A stretch of DNA of 64,000 nt from Chloroflexota bacterium (GCA_021325635.1 JAJPGV010000034.1:186745-250744), one strand, 5' to 3'; shown: positions 7,473-16,021, counted from the stretch's first letter. A program made the numbers and translations. The notes: a model not told the origin generated them from the sequence alone.

Positions 7473-7679
7473 TTATGGCCGTTTTCTCTTGAGGGGATCT
7501 CGACTTCTCTTTTGAGCGTCCCCTAGGTAGTCAGCGACTGCCCGCCATGTTGTGGCCCAGTAAGAACCAACCCTGGTGCATTCGATCGTCCCTTTGCTGC
7601 AGAGAGTTCGTAAGAATCTGTCACTGAGTCCACTGCGGGCGGCCGCTTCCTTGAGCGATATCAGTCGCTCCTCTTCCAA
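7473..7679 (-). CDS. Excisionase-type helix-turn-helix protein
   Basis: A 68-residue protein made almost entirely of a MerR/excisionase-type winged helix: 'LISLKEAAARSGLSDRFLRTL' (helix-turn-helix), then 'KGTIECTRVGSYWATTW' (wing) and 'VADYLG'. Such proteins direct excision of integrated elements or act as small repressors. Starts at TTG 7679 with an AGGAGG site four bases before it. A dyad and a TATACT box lie just upstream (7689-7716), suggesting self-control. It stands far from either recombinase, so its role is not certain. Confidence 0.75.
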   Translation of the reverse strand: MEEERLISLKEAAARSGLSDRFLRTLCSKGTIECTRVGSYWATTWRAVADYLGDAQKRSRDPLKRKRP

Positions 7680-7688
7680 CGGCCTCCT

Positions 7689-7716
7689 GGTTCGTTAAGG
7701 AACCTGGCTCAGTATA
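7689..7716 (-). promoter_or_regulatory. Putative promoter box and operator dyad
   Basis: An imperfect palindrome GGTTCGTTAAGGAACC (7689-7704) lies between a TATACT box (minus strand, 7711-7716) and the start of the helix-turn-helix gene. No clear -35 is seen. Confidence 0.4.
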
Positions 7717-8055
7717 TGACGGGCGCTTCAGGAGGGGCTTGGCTGGACACGGTGTGAGCGCAGCGAGCACGGTGTGGAGGATCTGGCGACATGATGGCGA
7801 GGCCATGATGGAGGCAGCTTCAAAAAGCGCCCGTTCAGCCTCAGCGACTCAGTCTCAGCTTAGCCACTCGCTAAATGGTCAACAGGCCTGACTAGAGGTT
7901 GCAGGCGCCGAGAAGGTTGCCGCGTTTCTTGAGCGTCTTGGGATCAACAGCGATTGCTTGCGGAACAACGCAGAGTAGGTGACGAGGCCGCGTCGTGACT
8001 GTCGGGGCATTCCCCGGCGAGCATCAGGCTGCACGTGAGCACGCGTGGCTTTAGC
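7717..8055. other. No gene seen; short direct repeats
   Basis: About 340 bases without a supported gene. CACGGTGTG occurs twice about 20 bases apart near 7748-7775, and CATGATGG with GAGG occurs twice near 7790-7815. These could be binding sites. Confidence 0.35.
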
Positions 8056-8454
8056 TCAGCGAAATAGTATCTCCATTGTTAATGCCGCCACGCCGGTAGC
8101 CTGATCCATTCTTGCCGTCCTCTCGGCGTGCTCCTTAACGAAGAAGGCCCAATCGTCCCCATGGAAGAGCTGGTTTCTGTAGTCAGCAAAATCGCGAATC
8201 TGCTGGTATTCAATTGGCGAGACCACCCCTCGCTCGAGCAGGAATCGCAGCCGCTTTCCGAACGTACCGAACTTGGGCGTCCTCACAAGCGACTGAAACG
8301 CCCCGTCCGAGTGAAACAGCGCATTTTCCCTCGCCAGAAGCTGGTTAAGGTTGAACTCGACCTGCGACCAGGCGAGGAGCATGAGGTCAGCAAATTGCTC
8401 CTCTCTCCGAAAGCGCTCAAGGGTGCTTTCACCTGGCGGAGGCTGCACTTTCAA
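8056..8454 (-). CDS. HEPN-like protein
   Basis: A 132-residue all-helical protein. 'DYRNQLFHGDDW' gives the R-x4-H motif (R93, N94, H98) in the middle of a helix, the mark of HEPN-fold RNases and toxins, and an acidic/aromatic helix pair comes before it ('LMLLAWSQVEFNLNQLL'). Starts at TTG 8454 with a weak ribosome site. It follows the membrane-protein gene by 26 bases on the same strand, so the two are one transcript. HEPN proteins often act in toxin-antitoxin or abortive-infection systems. The assignment rests on the motif and helix pattern only. Confidence 0.55.
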   Translation of the reverse strand: MKVQPPPGESTLERFRREEQFADLMLLAWSQVEFNLNQLLARENALFHSDGAFQSLVRTPKFGTFGKRLRFLLERGVVSPIEYQQIRDFADYRNQLFHGDDWAFFVKEHAERTARMDQATGVAALTMEILFR

Positions 8455-8480
8455 GCTTCTCGATGGTCCGGCGATACTAA

Positions 8481-9212
8481 CTAAGCTGTCTTGACGCCAG
8501 CCACGTCCGACAAGAGAACAGTCTCGGTCGCTGGGCCGTTAGGGTCCTTATATGTCAGCCCAGTTATTGGCTGATAATCGCCACCCTTGACCTTGATTTG
8601 CAGGTTGCCATCGGCAATCAGATCCTGTAACAGTGCATCAGATGCTTGGCTCAGTATTGGCATTTGCTTGAGCTGCTCTTTTACGGAGTCGGCCAGAGCA
8701 TTCGACACTTTGTCCGCTAGTCCTGAGGCAACCGAGTCGACCACCTTCAGGTCCTTGCTCAGGCTCAGGAATGTCACAGCAACCTGCGCCCGTGCCTGGT
8801 AAAGTGCGACGGTCCCGGTCGCCCGACCACGCACATCACTGCTCACCATAATGGCGATGGCAATTGCCATGGCCGCAAGCAGCGTGGCTGCACCTCCTAC
8901 CATGGCAATCCGAACATTGTCCGACTGTCCGCCCCAGATACCTTGCACAGCCGCTGTAAAGCTAGCCGCCGTGATTACAGTACCGAGCCCGGCAGCCCAC
9001 CATTTGGCCAGCGCTGTCGCCCCTGCTTCGATAATGGCCACGCTTTGGGGCGGCCCAGTGAAGGGTGGAAGGGAACCATTCGGCTTGTCCGCATCGTCGC
9101 TCTTTGGCAGAAGACTAAGTTGCTGTAGCAGTGTCTGAACCGGGCCAGAAAGATCGGCTCCGTCAGCTTTCTCAGGATAGGCCGGAAACTGCACCGTTGA
9201 CACGTCAGACAT
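8481..9212 (-). CDS. Membrane protein, partner of the HEPN-like gene
   Basis: A 243-residue protein. Residues 1-55 are soluble and Pro-rich; two hydrophobic helices follow at about 60-95 ('AKWWAAGLGTVITAASFTAA') and about 102-124 ('AMVGGAATLLAAMAIAIAIM'). A soluble C-terminal domain has a long helical part ('VDSVASGLADKVSNALADSV') and ends in strands. No signal peptide. GGAGGAATTA stands just before ATG 9212. First gene of a two-gene leftward unit with the HEPN-like protein. Family unknown. Confidence 0.65.
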   Translation of the reverse strand: MSDVSTVQFPAYPEKADGADLSGPVQTLLQQLSLLPKSDDADKPNGSLPPFTGPPQSVAIIEAGATALAKWWAAGLGTVITAASFTAAVQGIWGGQSDNVRIAMVGGAATLLAAMAIAIAIMVSSDVRGRATGTVALYQARAQVAVTFLSLSKDLKVVDSVASGLADKVSNALADSVKEQLKQMPILSQASDALLQDLIADGNLQIKVKGGDYQPITGLTYKDPNGPATETVLLSDVAGVKTA

Positions 9213-9482
9213 TAATTCCTCCGTCCACGAAACAATCGATCATTGGGTGAAGCGCAGCTAGGTCGCTTCAAGTAGCACATCATACACGCCGCCAGGTCGG
9301 TGTCAAGTGATTTCGCGTTCGGCTAGCAACAAGGCGGCTAATGCTTACGAAGCAGCACACTTCGCCCTTGCTTTTTGGCTAGTCCCGCCGTAAGCTAGCG
9401 AGCGCTCGTCGAGTTTGGGGATAAGACGGGACAACGAGTTCGCAGCCCGAGAACACTTGGGTTGGGCGGAGGGTTGTTCTGC

Positions 9483-9761
9483 ATGCTTGTCTCCGACGAC
9501 AGTGGATTGCCAACAGCTCAAGGAAACACCCAAAGAGTCGGTCCCAACGGAGCTCGCGGGCGATCGAGTGATCTCTCTGCCACTCAGCACAAGGTCCTTC
9601 AACTGGTCGCGGATGGAGCCTCGGATCTGGAGATCGCGCACCAGTTACGGATGACGCACCGGGGCGTGCGCTATCACATCGCCAAACTGTTCCGATTATC
9701 GGGCGTTCAGAGTCGCGTCAGGCTTATAAATCGAGCCCGACTCCTTGGCTGGATTCCGTGA
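9483..9761 (+). CDS. Small LuxR-type DNA-binding protein
   Basis: A 92-residue protein whose last 60 residues are a GerE/LuxR helix-turn-helix: 'LSATQHKVLQLVADGASDLE', then 'IAHQLRMTHRGVRYHIAKLF' as the recognition part, and a tail ending 'LLGWIP'. No receiver or ligand-binding domain is attached, so it may be a stand-alone regulator. ATG 9483 follows a GGCGGAGGG site; an upstream TTG at 9462 is in frame but less likely. A GTGTCA/TGACAC dyad follows the gene. Confidence 0.75.
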   Translation: MLVSDDSGLPTAQGNTQRVGPNGARGRSSDLSATQHKVLQLVADGASDLEIAHQLRMTHRGVRYHIAKLFRLSGVQSRVRLINRARLLGWIP

Positions 9762-9771
9762 GGGAAAAAGT

Positions 9772-9787
9772 GTGTCATTTTTGACAC
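9772..9787. promoter_or_regulatory. Dyad GTGTCA-TTTT-TGACAC
   Basis: A perfect 6-bp inverted repeat with a TTTT loop begins 10 bases after the stop of the LuxR-type gene. It could be an operator for that protein in front of the 10013 gene set or a weak terminator. Confidence 0.4.
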
Positions 9788-10012
9788 TTCCCAAACGGCG
9801 ACTGCTTGCCCTAGCATGAGGCTCGACTTAGCCTAGCCTTCTTCTCTGACGCTGTCGCTCTTTCAAGAAAGGCACGGACGGGCAGTCGATATCTGACGCG
9901 CACGCGTTCCAGAGGTGATGTGAACTGCCGGGCTCCTGCGTCCGAGCGGATCCCTCAGCACCGCCCGGCTCGCGCCGCCGAAGCAGGCTTGGGAATTTGA
10001 AAGTAGGAAGAT

Positions 10013-10243
10013 ATGACGGCGAAGACAGACACCCTTGAACACCAGTCCAGCAACGGGACTGAGCCACCAGCGCCACCGGTACAGCTTCCTCCGCTCAACA
10101 TCACGGGAATGGTGGTGGCCAAGGCTGACCTGATAGCTTCGCTTCGCATCTGGGTACCCCAGCTCACCGATATTGCCCCATTAGGGGATGACCGGTTCAT
10201 TCTGACGGTTGGCCCCATGCAACAAATGGAAGGAGAACACTGA
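10013..10243 (+). CDS. Small hypothetical protein upstream of tail-fibre-like gene
   Basis: A 76-residue protein: a Pro/Thr/Glu-rich first third, then a compact part ('LNITGMVVAKADLIASLRIW', 'GDDRFILTVGPMQQMEGEH'). AGGAAG stands before its ATG. Its TGA overlaps the next ATG (TGATG), so it is coupled to the tail-fibre-like gene. Family unknown. Confidence 0.6.
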   Translation: MTAKTDTLEHQSSNGTEPPAPPVQLPPLNITGMVVAKADLIASLRIWVPQLTDIAPLGDDRFILTVGPMQQMEGEH

Positions 10244-11313
10244 TGTCTGATTGCAGCTGCAATAACTTTCCAGCAAGCCTCGGCAACGTCACCTTTGGAG
10301 CTAGCGTCGGTATTGGAACAACCAGCCCGGCCGCAATCCTTGACGTACAAACCACCTGGCCTTCATCTTCAGCCAGTAACTTAATGAGCTCATTTACTGC
10401 ATACGGAGATGCAGCACGTTTTGTTATCCGTAGAGCTGATGGAACCGCCTCTGCTCCAACGGCTGTTCAAAGCGGAGATACCTTAGGAAACGTTAATTTC
10501 AGGGGCTATAACGGCAGTGGATTCACTGTCGGTCTAGTCAACATTAATGCTGTTGCTGAGGAAAGCTACACTACCACGGCCAACGGGACTGCCTTAACCA
10601 TTGGTACTACTCCGATTGGCAGTACCGGAGTTGCAGAGCGAGTGCGAATAAACAATGCCGGCAATGTCGGGATTGGGACAACGAATCCGTTGGAGGCTTT
10701 ACATGTTACAAAAGGTGACGCGAACGGTGTAAACGCCTTCTTTCAGAAGGATACTTCCTCGTCTGGCGTTGCTATTGGCACTGTCAATGGGAGAGGGTTG
10801 ATCACCGGTGCAAATAGCAATTTGACATCTACAGCTGATTTAATCCTTAATGCTTACGGTAGTAATGTTGGCATAGGCACGACTTCTCCCCAGTGCGCCC
10901 TCGATGTGCATGGGAACATCAATGCCAGTGGCACTAGTGCCCCAAACAACTTCGCGGGCCCTATCTATTCGGGCCCCGCCGAATCTCATTTTTGGGGCGG
11001 TGGCACCACCTTCACGGATCCGGCCTCCGGCGTAAGCATGGCGCTGAAGGTTGGTGGAGGTGGTATCGGTGTTTTAGGCCAGTCATATTTTGGCAGTGGC
11101 GGCACATGGGTTGATCCCAACTTCGGCGTGACCATGGGCATAAAGATTGGCTCCGGAGGGATTGGCGTGACTGGAGATAGCATCTTTAGCCACAACGTCA
11201 GCATCAACGGGGGCATCCTGCTTGGTGGCAACCTGAATCTGAACGGCACCATCTACAACTCGCCGGGCTCGGTCAAGCTGATGGATGACGGTGGAGCCTA
11301 CTACGCCAGCTGA
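10243..11313 (+). CDS. Tail-fibre-like repeat protein
   Basis: A 356-residue Gly/Ser/Thr/Asn-rich protein. The motif 'VGIGTT(S/N)P..ALDV' occurs at about 22-34, 145-157 and 203-216; this unit is typical of trimeric phage tail fibres and related adhesins. The rest carries Gly-rich strand repeats ('GGGGIGV', 'GSGGIGV'). No signal peptide. No capsid, tail or lysis gene is near, so it is not evidence for a prophage; it may be a captured receptor-binding protein. It reads on to a glycosidase-like gene in the same direction. Base composition is more AT-rich than the core genes. Confidence 0.7.
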   Translation: MSDCSCNNFPASLGNVTFGASVGIGTTSPAAILDVQTTWPSSSASNLMSSFTAYGDAARFVIRRADGTASAPTAVQSGDTLGNVNFRGYNGSGFTVGLVNINAVAEESYTTTANGTALTIGTTPIGSTGVAERVRINNAGNVGIGTTNPLEALHVTKGDANGVNAFFQKDTSSSGVAIGTVNGRGLITGANSNLTSTADLILNAYGSNVGIGTTSPQCALDVHGNINASGTSAPNNFAGPIYSGPAESHFWGGGTTFTDPASGVSMALKVGGGGIGVLGQSYFGSGGTWVDPNFGVTMGIKIGSGGIGVTGDSIFSHNVSINGGILLGGNLNLNGTIYNSPGSVKLMDDGGAYYAS

Positions 11314-11425
11314 GGGCGGCGCTTAGCAGCAGAATACAGCAATCTGTCATGTCGGGGCGCGTCCGATCTGTTGCGCAGATCCTTTAATTGACTCCCCGGC
11401 TTAGAAAGCATGGAGTAATGAGTCA

Positions 11426-12793
11426 ATGAGCGCTTGGACGAACGATCCCGCCACAACTAGCACCCACATACGCGCACTGCACATCAACGAGCTCAGGCGC
11501 GCTGTCAACTTCTATCGTCAACTCTACAACTTGCCTGCGTTCAATTGGACGGACGGGCCTTGGGTGCAAACAACAACCCATATTCGCGGTATCCACTTCA
11601 CAGAGCTGCGCGCCGCAATTCAAGATTTATGGTATGCACACGTTCCGCCTCTGGGAATTGTCCCCTTCTGGACAGTCAACACCACTCCCTCTAACCTCCG
11701 CCAGGTTAGTGCACGGGACATTAATGACCTCAGGAACTGGGTGAATCAGGTAGACCCGCCACTTAGCATTTGGACCGGTTTCCATTGGTGCAGCCCCGTC
11801 GTTGCCAGCGCCAACCCCACAGCTCAGACACTACTACAGCAGTCTGGACGTTTGGGGACGGTTCTCATAGCTGATCCGGGACGTTCACTCAGCGATTTTC
11901 AGGATGCGTGCAGTAAAGCGATGAGCGCCATCGCCCAAAGTGGGGGCGGAGCAACCCTCCAACAGAGCATACTTCGCTTAGTGTTCAACGCGCCCGGACA
12001 TCCCGATTTCAATGACATCGGAGGCGGTGTGGGGACAGTGTCGGGAGCGGAGTTCTGGCTGGAGAGCAACAACTTTTTCGCGTACATTGACACCTTCGTC
12101 CAGAACGGCGGCATCAATATCGTCATATTCAATGAACTCGACAACGCCACGGAAGCACAGTATCAAATCGACCAGCGAATAATGGGTTGTTTGAGCCAGG
12201 GACTTAAGAACCATTATGGCGGCGGTGTGTTTTCGTTGTTCCCTGGTCCATCGGGACTAGAGTCCCAAGGCGCATTTAATAGTTACTGGGACCGCTACGA
12301 TTTGCGCTCCGGAGGAGCAGCTCTAACCTTCGGTCAGTATTTTGGGGGATCAGTGGATCCGGTCATCGCCGACAACACAATGTTGTGGCATGGTGGGGAG
12401 GGAGTTTTCGACCGCGTTGGATTGCATTGCTACGCGGATAACTTAGCGTCGTACAGCAATCCATCCACGGTGAACAATCCGGCATTGCAGTATCTGCAGT
12501 GGATGCACGATACCGTGGACTCAACCGGTTGGGTCTACGTAACTGAGACGAACGGAACTAACCCTTGCACCAACGCGAATTGCGACTGCGGTAACTTCCA
12601 GGACTCGGCAGGCGCTTCGATGGCGGCATTCGAGGCGAATGCGAATGCGCAATTCAGCCTATCTGGCACATTTCTCCAAGCAATCTACGGCTACATTTTG
12701 GAGCAGAGTGACTGCGAAGCGAACAGCAACGGCCGGCACGATATCGGAACAGCCTTCATTCAGGACTACCTCGACCACAAGACATTTCCTTGA
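11426..12793 (+). CDS. Glycosidase-like protein with two HIR/ELR repeats
   Basis: A 455-residue protein. Residues 10-75 hold two copies of a motif 'THIR.(L/I)H..ELR.A(V/I)' ('THIRALHINELRRAV', 'THIRGIHFTELRAAI') with a third weaker copy at about 93-103. The remainder resembles a TIM-barrel glycoside hydrolase: 'NIVIFNELDNA' at about 233-243 and 'WVYVTETNGTN' at about 370-380 carry Glu residues placed like the acid/base and nucleophile of clan A enzymes. No clear signal peptide. Ribosome site GGAG 8 bases before the ATG. The substrate cannot be told; enzyme status is inferred. Confidence 0.6.
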   Translation: MSAWTNDPATTSTHIRALHINELRRAVNFYRQLYNLPAFNWTDGPWVQTTTHIRGIHFTELRAAIQDLWYAHVPPLGIVPFWTVNTTPSNLRQVSARDINDLRNWVNQVDPPLSIWTGFHWCSPVVASANPTAQTLLQQSGRLGTVLIADPGRSLSDFQDACSKAMSAIAQSGGGATLQQSILRLVFNAPGHPDFNDIGGGVGTVSGAEFWLESNNFFAYIDTFVQNGGINIVIFNELDNATEAQYQIDQRIMGCLSQGLKNHYGGGVFSLFPGPSGLESQGAFNSYWDRYDLRSGGAALTFGQYFGGSVDPVIADNTMLWHGGEGVFDRVGLHCYADNLASYSNPSTVNNPALQYLQWMHDTVDSTGWVYVTETNGTNPCTNANCDCGNFQDSAGASMAAFEANANAQFSLSGTFLQAIYGYILEQSDCEANSNGRHDIGTAFIQDYLDHKTFP

Positions 12794-12856
12794 TCCGAAA
12801 GCCGCCGATGATCCGAGTGAGCCGGGCTGCCGGACCGCTCACCACATCTGAGGGAC

Positions 12857-13921
12857 TTAGGTGGGCGAAATCGTGCCCACTACGGTCGTGAGCCGCCCTT
12901 GGTCCACAACAAGCACAAGTAGCGAGTTTGTTCCTGTGACTACGCTGTTCTTCATGCTTAGAGGTTCGCTGAGCGGTGCGTAGGTTGCTTGTTGCTTCCA
13001 ACCTTCGGCAGTCCAGAGCCAGGCGTCACCAGTAGCTGGTTGCTGTTCCAGCCTGCCCGGAGGGACCGTACGCTGCGAATCTCCCCCGTACAGTAAAGTG
13101 CCGTTAGCAGCCGGTACGTACCCAAGCCCCGGATTGACACGGGGAGCCGGAAGCGATGTCTCCTCATGCCAGGTTCCCCCATCCCAGGTCCATGTGTCGA
13201 ACCAATGATCGTCCATGACCTGCTTTTCAGAAACTCTGCAACAGCCGCCGTAAAGCACTAACCCCTGATGCGGCCCTGCGGCAGCCAGTTGTGCGTGAAG
13301 TCGCGGTTGCGGAGACGTGGTGGGAGTAAGTTGGTTCCAATTAGTCCCATCCCAACTCCAAGTGTCGCCCTTCAATCCATAACCGCCGCCGAAAAGAATC
13401 ACCGTGCCCGATATGTCGTCGTAGGCCATCGCTGCGTAGTCTCGGGCTCCTCCCGGCGATGACGCCGGGTGCTGCTGAGTCCACGTATTGCCGTCCCAGG
13501 TCCACGTTTCATCTCGGCCTAGACCGCCATAAAACACAACCTGCTGCCTTGATGCGTCGTATGCCATGCTTCCGCTGCCCTCCTGCGGTGGAGGAGACAT
13601 CGATGTGTGTTGAAGCTGCCAACTAGTGCCGTCCCACACCCAGGTGTCGTTTGAAGGCGGATTCTTGGAGCCTTGCCAAGACCAGCCGCCAAACATGATC
13701 ACTACGTTCCGTGCCGCGTCGTAGACCAGGTTTCCAGCGGGATGCGACGGGCCTGGCACGTCGAGTTGTTTCCAAGTTACAGCCAGTTGCGACATGTCTG
13801 ATTGAGCTGAAGTTGGAGCAGCTTTCACGAGCGCCAGGAACGTAACCAGGAACGTACTTGCGGCCATTGCTAGACCGAACTGCGCTGCCTGCCGCCTAAC
13901 GGACTGAATGCGTATACCCAT
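12857..13921 (-). CDS. Secreted kelch-type beta-propeller protein
   Basis: A 354-residue protein with a signal peptide: basic 'MGIRIQSVRRQ', a hydrophobic core ('FGLAMAASTFLVTFLALV') and an 'APTSAQS' cleavage region. The mature part has about six kelch-like blades, each with 'GG' near a strand end and 'DTW.WDG..W' (for example 'NDTWVWDGTSW', 'DETWTWDGNTW', 'GDTWSWDGTNW'). Such propellers bind carbohydrate or protein outside the cell. I chose ATG 13921 because it starts the signal peptide; ATG 13942 is also possible. Convergent with the glycosidase-like gene. Confidence 0.78.
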   Translation of the reverse strand: MGIRIQSVRRQAAQFGLAMAASTFLVTFLALVKAAPTSAQSDMSQLAVTWKQLDVPGPSHPAGNLVYDAARNVVIMFGGWSWQGSKNPPSNDTWVWDGTSWQLQHTSMSPPPQEGSGSMAYDASRQQVVFYGGLGRDETWTWDGNTWTQQHPASSPGGARDYAAMAYDDISGTVILFGGGYGLKGDTWSWDGTNWNQLTPTTSPQPRLHAQLAAAGPHQGLVLYGGCCRVSEKQVMDDHWFDTWTWDGGTWHEETSLPAPRVNPGLGYVPAANGTLLYGGDSQRTVPPGRLEQQPATGDAWLWTAEGWKQQATYAPLSEPLSMKNSVVTGTNSLLVLVVDQGRLTTVVGTISPT

Positions 13922-14117
13922 CGCAGTCCAATGTTCGCGCATTGGCCGCCAACAATCAAGCATCGCGCTGTGGCAGGCCGCCGGGCAAACGGCTACATCC
14001 GGGATACGGGAGTAAGGTGAACCCCGGAGGATACCGCGCTTGGAGAGGGCTTCAGGCGAAGCAAGCACCCGATAAAGTCACTCACCAGGAGATCATCACG
14101 TCTAAAGACCATCTACT

Positions 14118-14399
14118 TCAAGCTCCTCTTGGTCGGTAACTGCACCATGCGCCGTCGCTATTCTTCTGATGACAACTCCAAAAGACGCCCAAGCGGCCTT
14201 GCACCTTGACCATGGGCAGCCGATGAATCTTGCATTGAGGTGCGTCTTCACTCGACTGCTCCTTTGCGGTATCAACCGAGCCGGCGTCCTTTAACAATTT
14301 GCTGTAAGTGGCTCTGGCCCACGCCAGCGCCGCATTGGTGCCAGCTGGATCTTCAATGCTGACCGTCACTTTGTGAGTACCATCCGTACTCATCTCCAC
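14118..14399 (-). CDS. Small protein with Cys/His metal site, downstream of recombinase 1
   Basis: A 93-residue protein. The first half is acidic with a helix ('NAALAWARATYSKLL'). The second half has 'CKIHRLPMV', 'FWSCHQ' and 'WCSYRPRG', a Cys/His set typical of a small zinc ribbon like those in topoisomerase tails or DUF-type nucleic-acid adaptors. It lies 41 bases after the recombinase stop on the same strand and probably shares its transcript. A helper in recombination is possible, but only by context. Confidence 0.6.
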   Translation of the reverse strand: MEMSTDGTHKVTVSIEDPAGTNAALAWARATYSKLLKDAGSVDTAKEQSSEDAPQCKIHRLPMVKVQGRLGVFWSCHQKNSDGAWCSYRPRGA

Positions 14400-14440
14400 T
14401 TCGTATGTGGTTTTGTTTATCGTCTTCGGTCACCTCCTCT

Positions 14441-15418
14441 CTATAGGCTGGTTTTGTCCATGAGCTTCTTGGCGTTTTGCCGGCCCATGTGGACGTAAAT
14501 CTGAGTCGTGTTCAAGTTGGTATGCCCAAGCCATTGCTGAAGCTGAAAAGGGCTGACGCCTTGCTCGGCTTTGTAGGTGGCGAACGTATGCCGCAGCGAG
14601 TGGCAGCTCACCTTCTTGGTGATACCTGCCTCACGCCGATACTTGACCACAAGCTTGCGCACTCCTCGCTCGCTGATAGCCACGCCGTAGCGGTTGACGA
14701 AGAGGTGATCGTCTGAGCTGGGAGGACGGACCAGCAAATAGCTTTTGATTGCGGCGATCGCCTTCCTCTCGAGTTCGACGTCGCGGGCAGCCATACCCTT
14801 ACCAGAGCGGACTCGAATGCTCTGGTTCTCAAGATCGGCGTCGTCGAGCCGGAGCTGACAAAGCTCGCTGACCCGCACTCCTGTTTGCAGGAACACCTGC
14901 AAGATGCAGTAGTCGCGGGCGCTTGCGCCAGCCAGTGAGAGCATCCTGTTGTACTCATCAGGCTGAAGATAAGTCCGCACCTTTCGCTCCTTCCGCGGGG
15001 TCTCCACGCCAGCGGTCGGCGATTTCGTGATGCCGCCGGCGTCCTCCACAAATCGGAAGTACTCGCGCAATGCCGCCAGTTTGCGAGCCCGGCTCACGCC
15101 GCTCACTCCGCTGCGCGCTAGATGCGTCAAGTACTCGTTTACGTCAGCGCGTTCAACGTCGGACGGAGTCTCGGCCAAGAGGTTGTTGTTGTGGAGCCAT
15201 TTCAAGAACTGCTGTAAGTCTGTGCGGTAGGCACCCATCGTGGTTGGTGCGCGATTCTTACCCTCCAGCTCAGCTAGAAACGAGCAAAGGCTTTCCTCCA
15301 AGGAGCTGGGCTGCGTTGTGGACCCGTGTCTTCGGGGAGGCGCTTCGCCACGTAGGCCGTTGGCGTCATGAGGCGAAGCTTTAGGCTGTGCAGTCGAAAT
15401 ATCGTGTTGTTGGCCCAT
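14441..15418 (-). CDS. Tyrosine recombinase 1 (XerC/D-like)
   Basis: A 325-residue site-specific recombinase. After a variable 35-residue start comes the SAM-like core-binding domain (about 40-130: 'LCSFLAELEGKNRAPTTMGA'), then the catalytic domain with the complete set: R182 ('TGVRVSELCQL'), K207 ('RSGKGM'), H273-x2-R276 ('CHSLRHTF'), H299 ('LGHTN') and nucleophile Y308 ('TTQIYVH'). It cuts and joins short inverted sites through a phosphotyrosine link. Its upstream region (15.48-15.60 kb) holds several inverted repeats that could be its sites. Intact and probably active. Confidence 0.92.
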   Translation of the reverse strand: MGQQHDISTAQPKASPHDANGLRGEAPPRRHGSTTQPSSLEESLCSFLAELEGKNRAPTTMGAYRTDLQQFLKWLHNNNLLAETPSDVERADVNEYLTHLARSGVSGVSRARKLAALREYFRFVEDAGGITKSPTAGVETPRKERKVRTYLQPDEYNRMLSLAGASARDYCILQVFLQTGVRVSELCQLRLDDADLENQSIRVRSGKGMAARDVELERKAIAAIKSYLLVRPPSSDDHLFVNRYGVAISERGVRKLVVKYRREAGITKKVSCHSLRHTFATYKAEQGVSPFQLQQWLGHTNLNTTQIYVHMGRQNAKKLMDKTSL

Positions 15419-15498
15419 ACGGTACCGCGATAACCGCGGCCTTGACCCACCATCTCATGGCAGGACCCTGGGATGCAATCGATCAACCAGGGAAAACA

Positions 15499-15600
15499 TG
15501 GTTCCTATAACCAGGTACTTAGGCCATTATATGGAACCAAGCATTCGGTATTCAAGGGGGAAGATAGCAGGCCTGGTTCCGATAAGCATCGTTATCGGAA
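15499..15600. repeat. Inverted repeats upstream of recombinase 1
   Basis: TGGTTCC occurs at 15499-15505, inverted at 15533-15539 and again direct at 15574-15580. A perfect 9-bp inverted repeat TTCCGATAA/TTATCGGAA with a 6-base centre spans 15577-15600. The spacing (core dyad plus outlying repeats) resembles an attachment site or an operator region for the recombinase gene. Confidence 0.5.
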
Positions 15601-15606
15601 GTTGCC

Positions 15607-15763
15607 ACGATCTGTTTCTGTAGCAGCCGATAAGGTGCATCACACTGTCTTTGTCGTTTGCCAAGATAGCAACGAGTTGGACGTGATTAGCTGGACGCCA
15701 GGAGCGCTCAGCAGCCGAAGCGTCTTAGCCGTGGGCCACTACGAGAGGGCGCCACATCAATGA
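15607..15763 (+). pseudogene. Possible remnant of a YVTN-type propeller gene
   Basis: The frame reads 'SVSVAADKVHHTVFVVCQDS' then 'NELDVIS', which follows one blade of YVTN-type propellers, and then stops. No start signal and no further blades are found. Weak evidence; it could be chance. Confidence 0.2.
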
Positions 15764-15787
15764 CCCACAGATGACTGCGGGATCAGC

Positions 15788-15955
15788 TCAGTTGACGTAC
15801 TGCCAGGTGCAACCCTTTGGGTGGTGTTCCCGCCAGTGATCGCATGGTGCGAATTTCGTACCAGCTCTCACATGATCTCTTGTCCCGCGAAACTGGGTGC
15901 ACTCAACGATTCCGTCGCGGGGGACGGTGTCACCAGGCTTATACGTGTCCGCCAT
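15788..15955 (-). CDS. Very small YjzC-like protein
   Basis: A 55-residue protein starting at ATG 15955 with an AGGAG site eight bases upstream. The pattern 'YKPGDTVPRDGIVECTQF' then 'RAGTKFAPCDHW' and a closing aromatic 'CTWQYVN' follows the layout of YjzC-like proteins ('pG..aP.sG.y', 'G.kFPpc', 'W'). Two Cys (and His) might bind metal. It is downstream of another very small gene in the same direction. Role unknown. The ribosome site and natural composition support it despite its size. Confidence 0.55.
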   Translation of the reverse strand: MADTYKPGDTVPRDGIVECTQFRGTRDHVRAGTKFAPCDHWREHHPKGCTWQYVN

Positions 15956-16021
15956 CGTCGCAACTCCTATATCGGGTTTGTACTGCGCCTGCTTAGCTCG
16001 GGCGATGCCTGGGCGAGGCTC

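Noticed and set aside
10243-12793. Prophage
   Set aside because: Only fibre-like sequence is present; no capsid, terminase, portal, tail or lysis genes are in the window.
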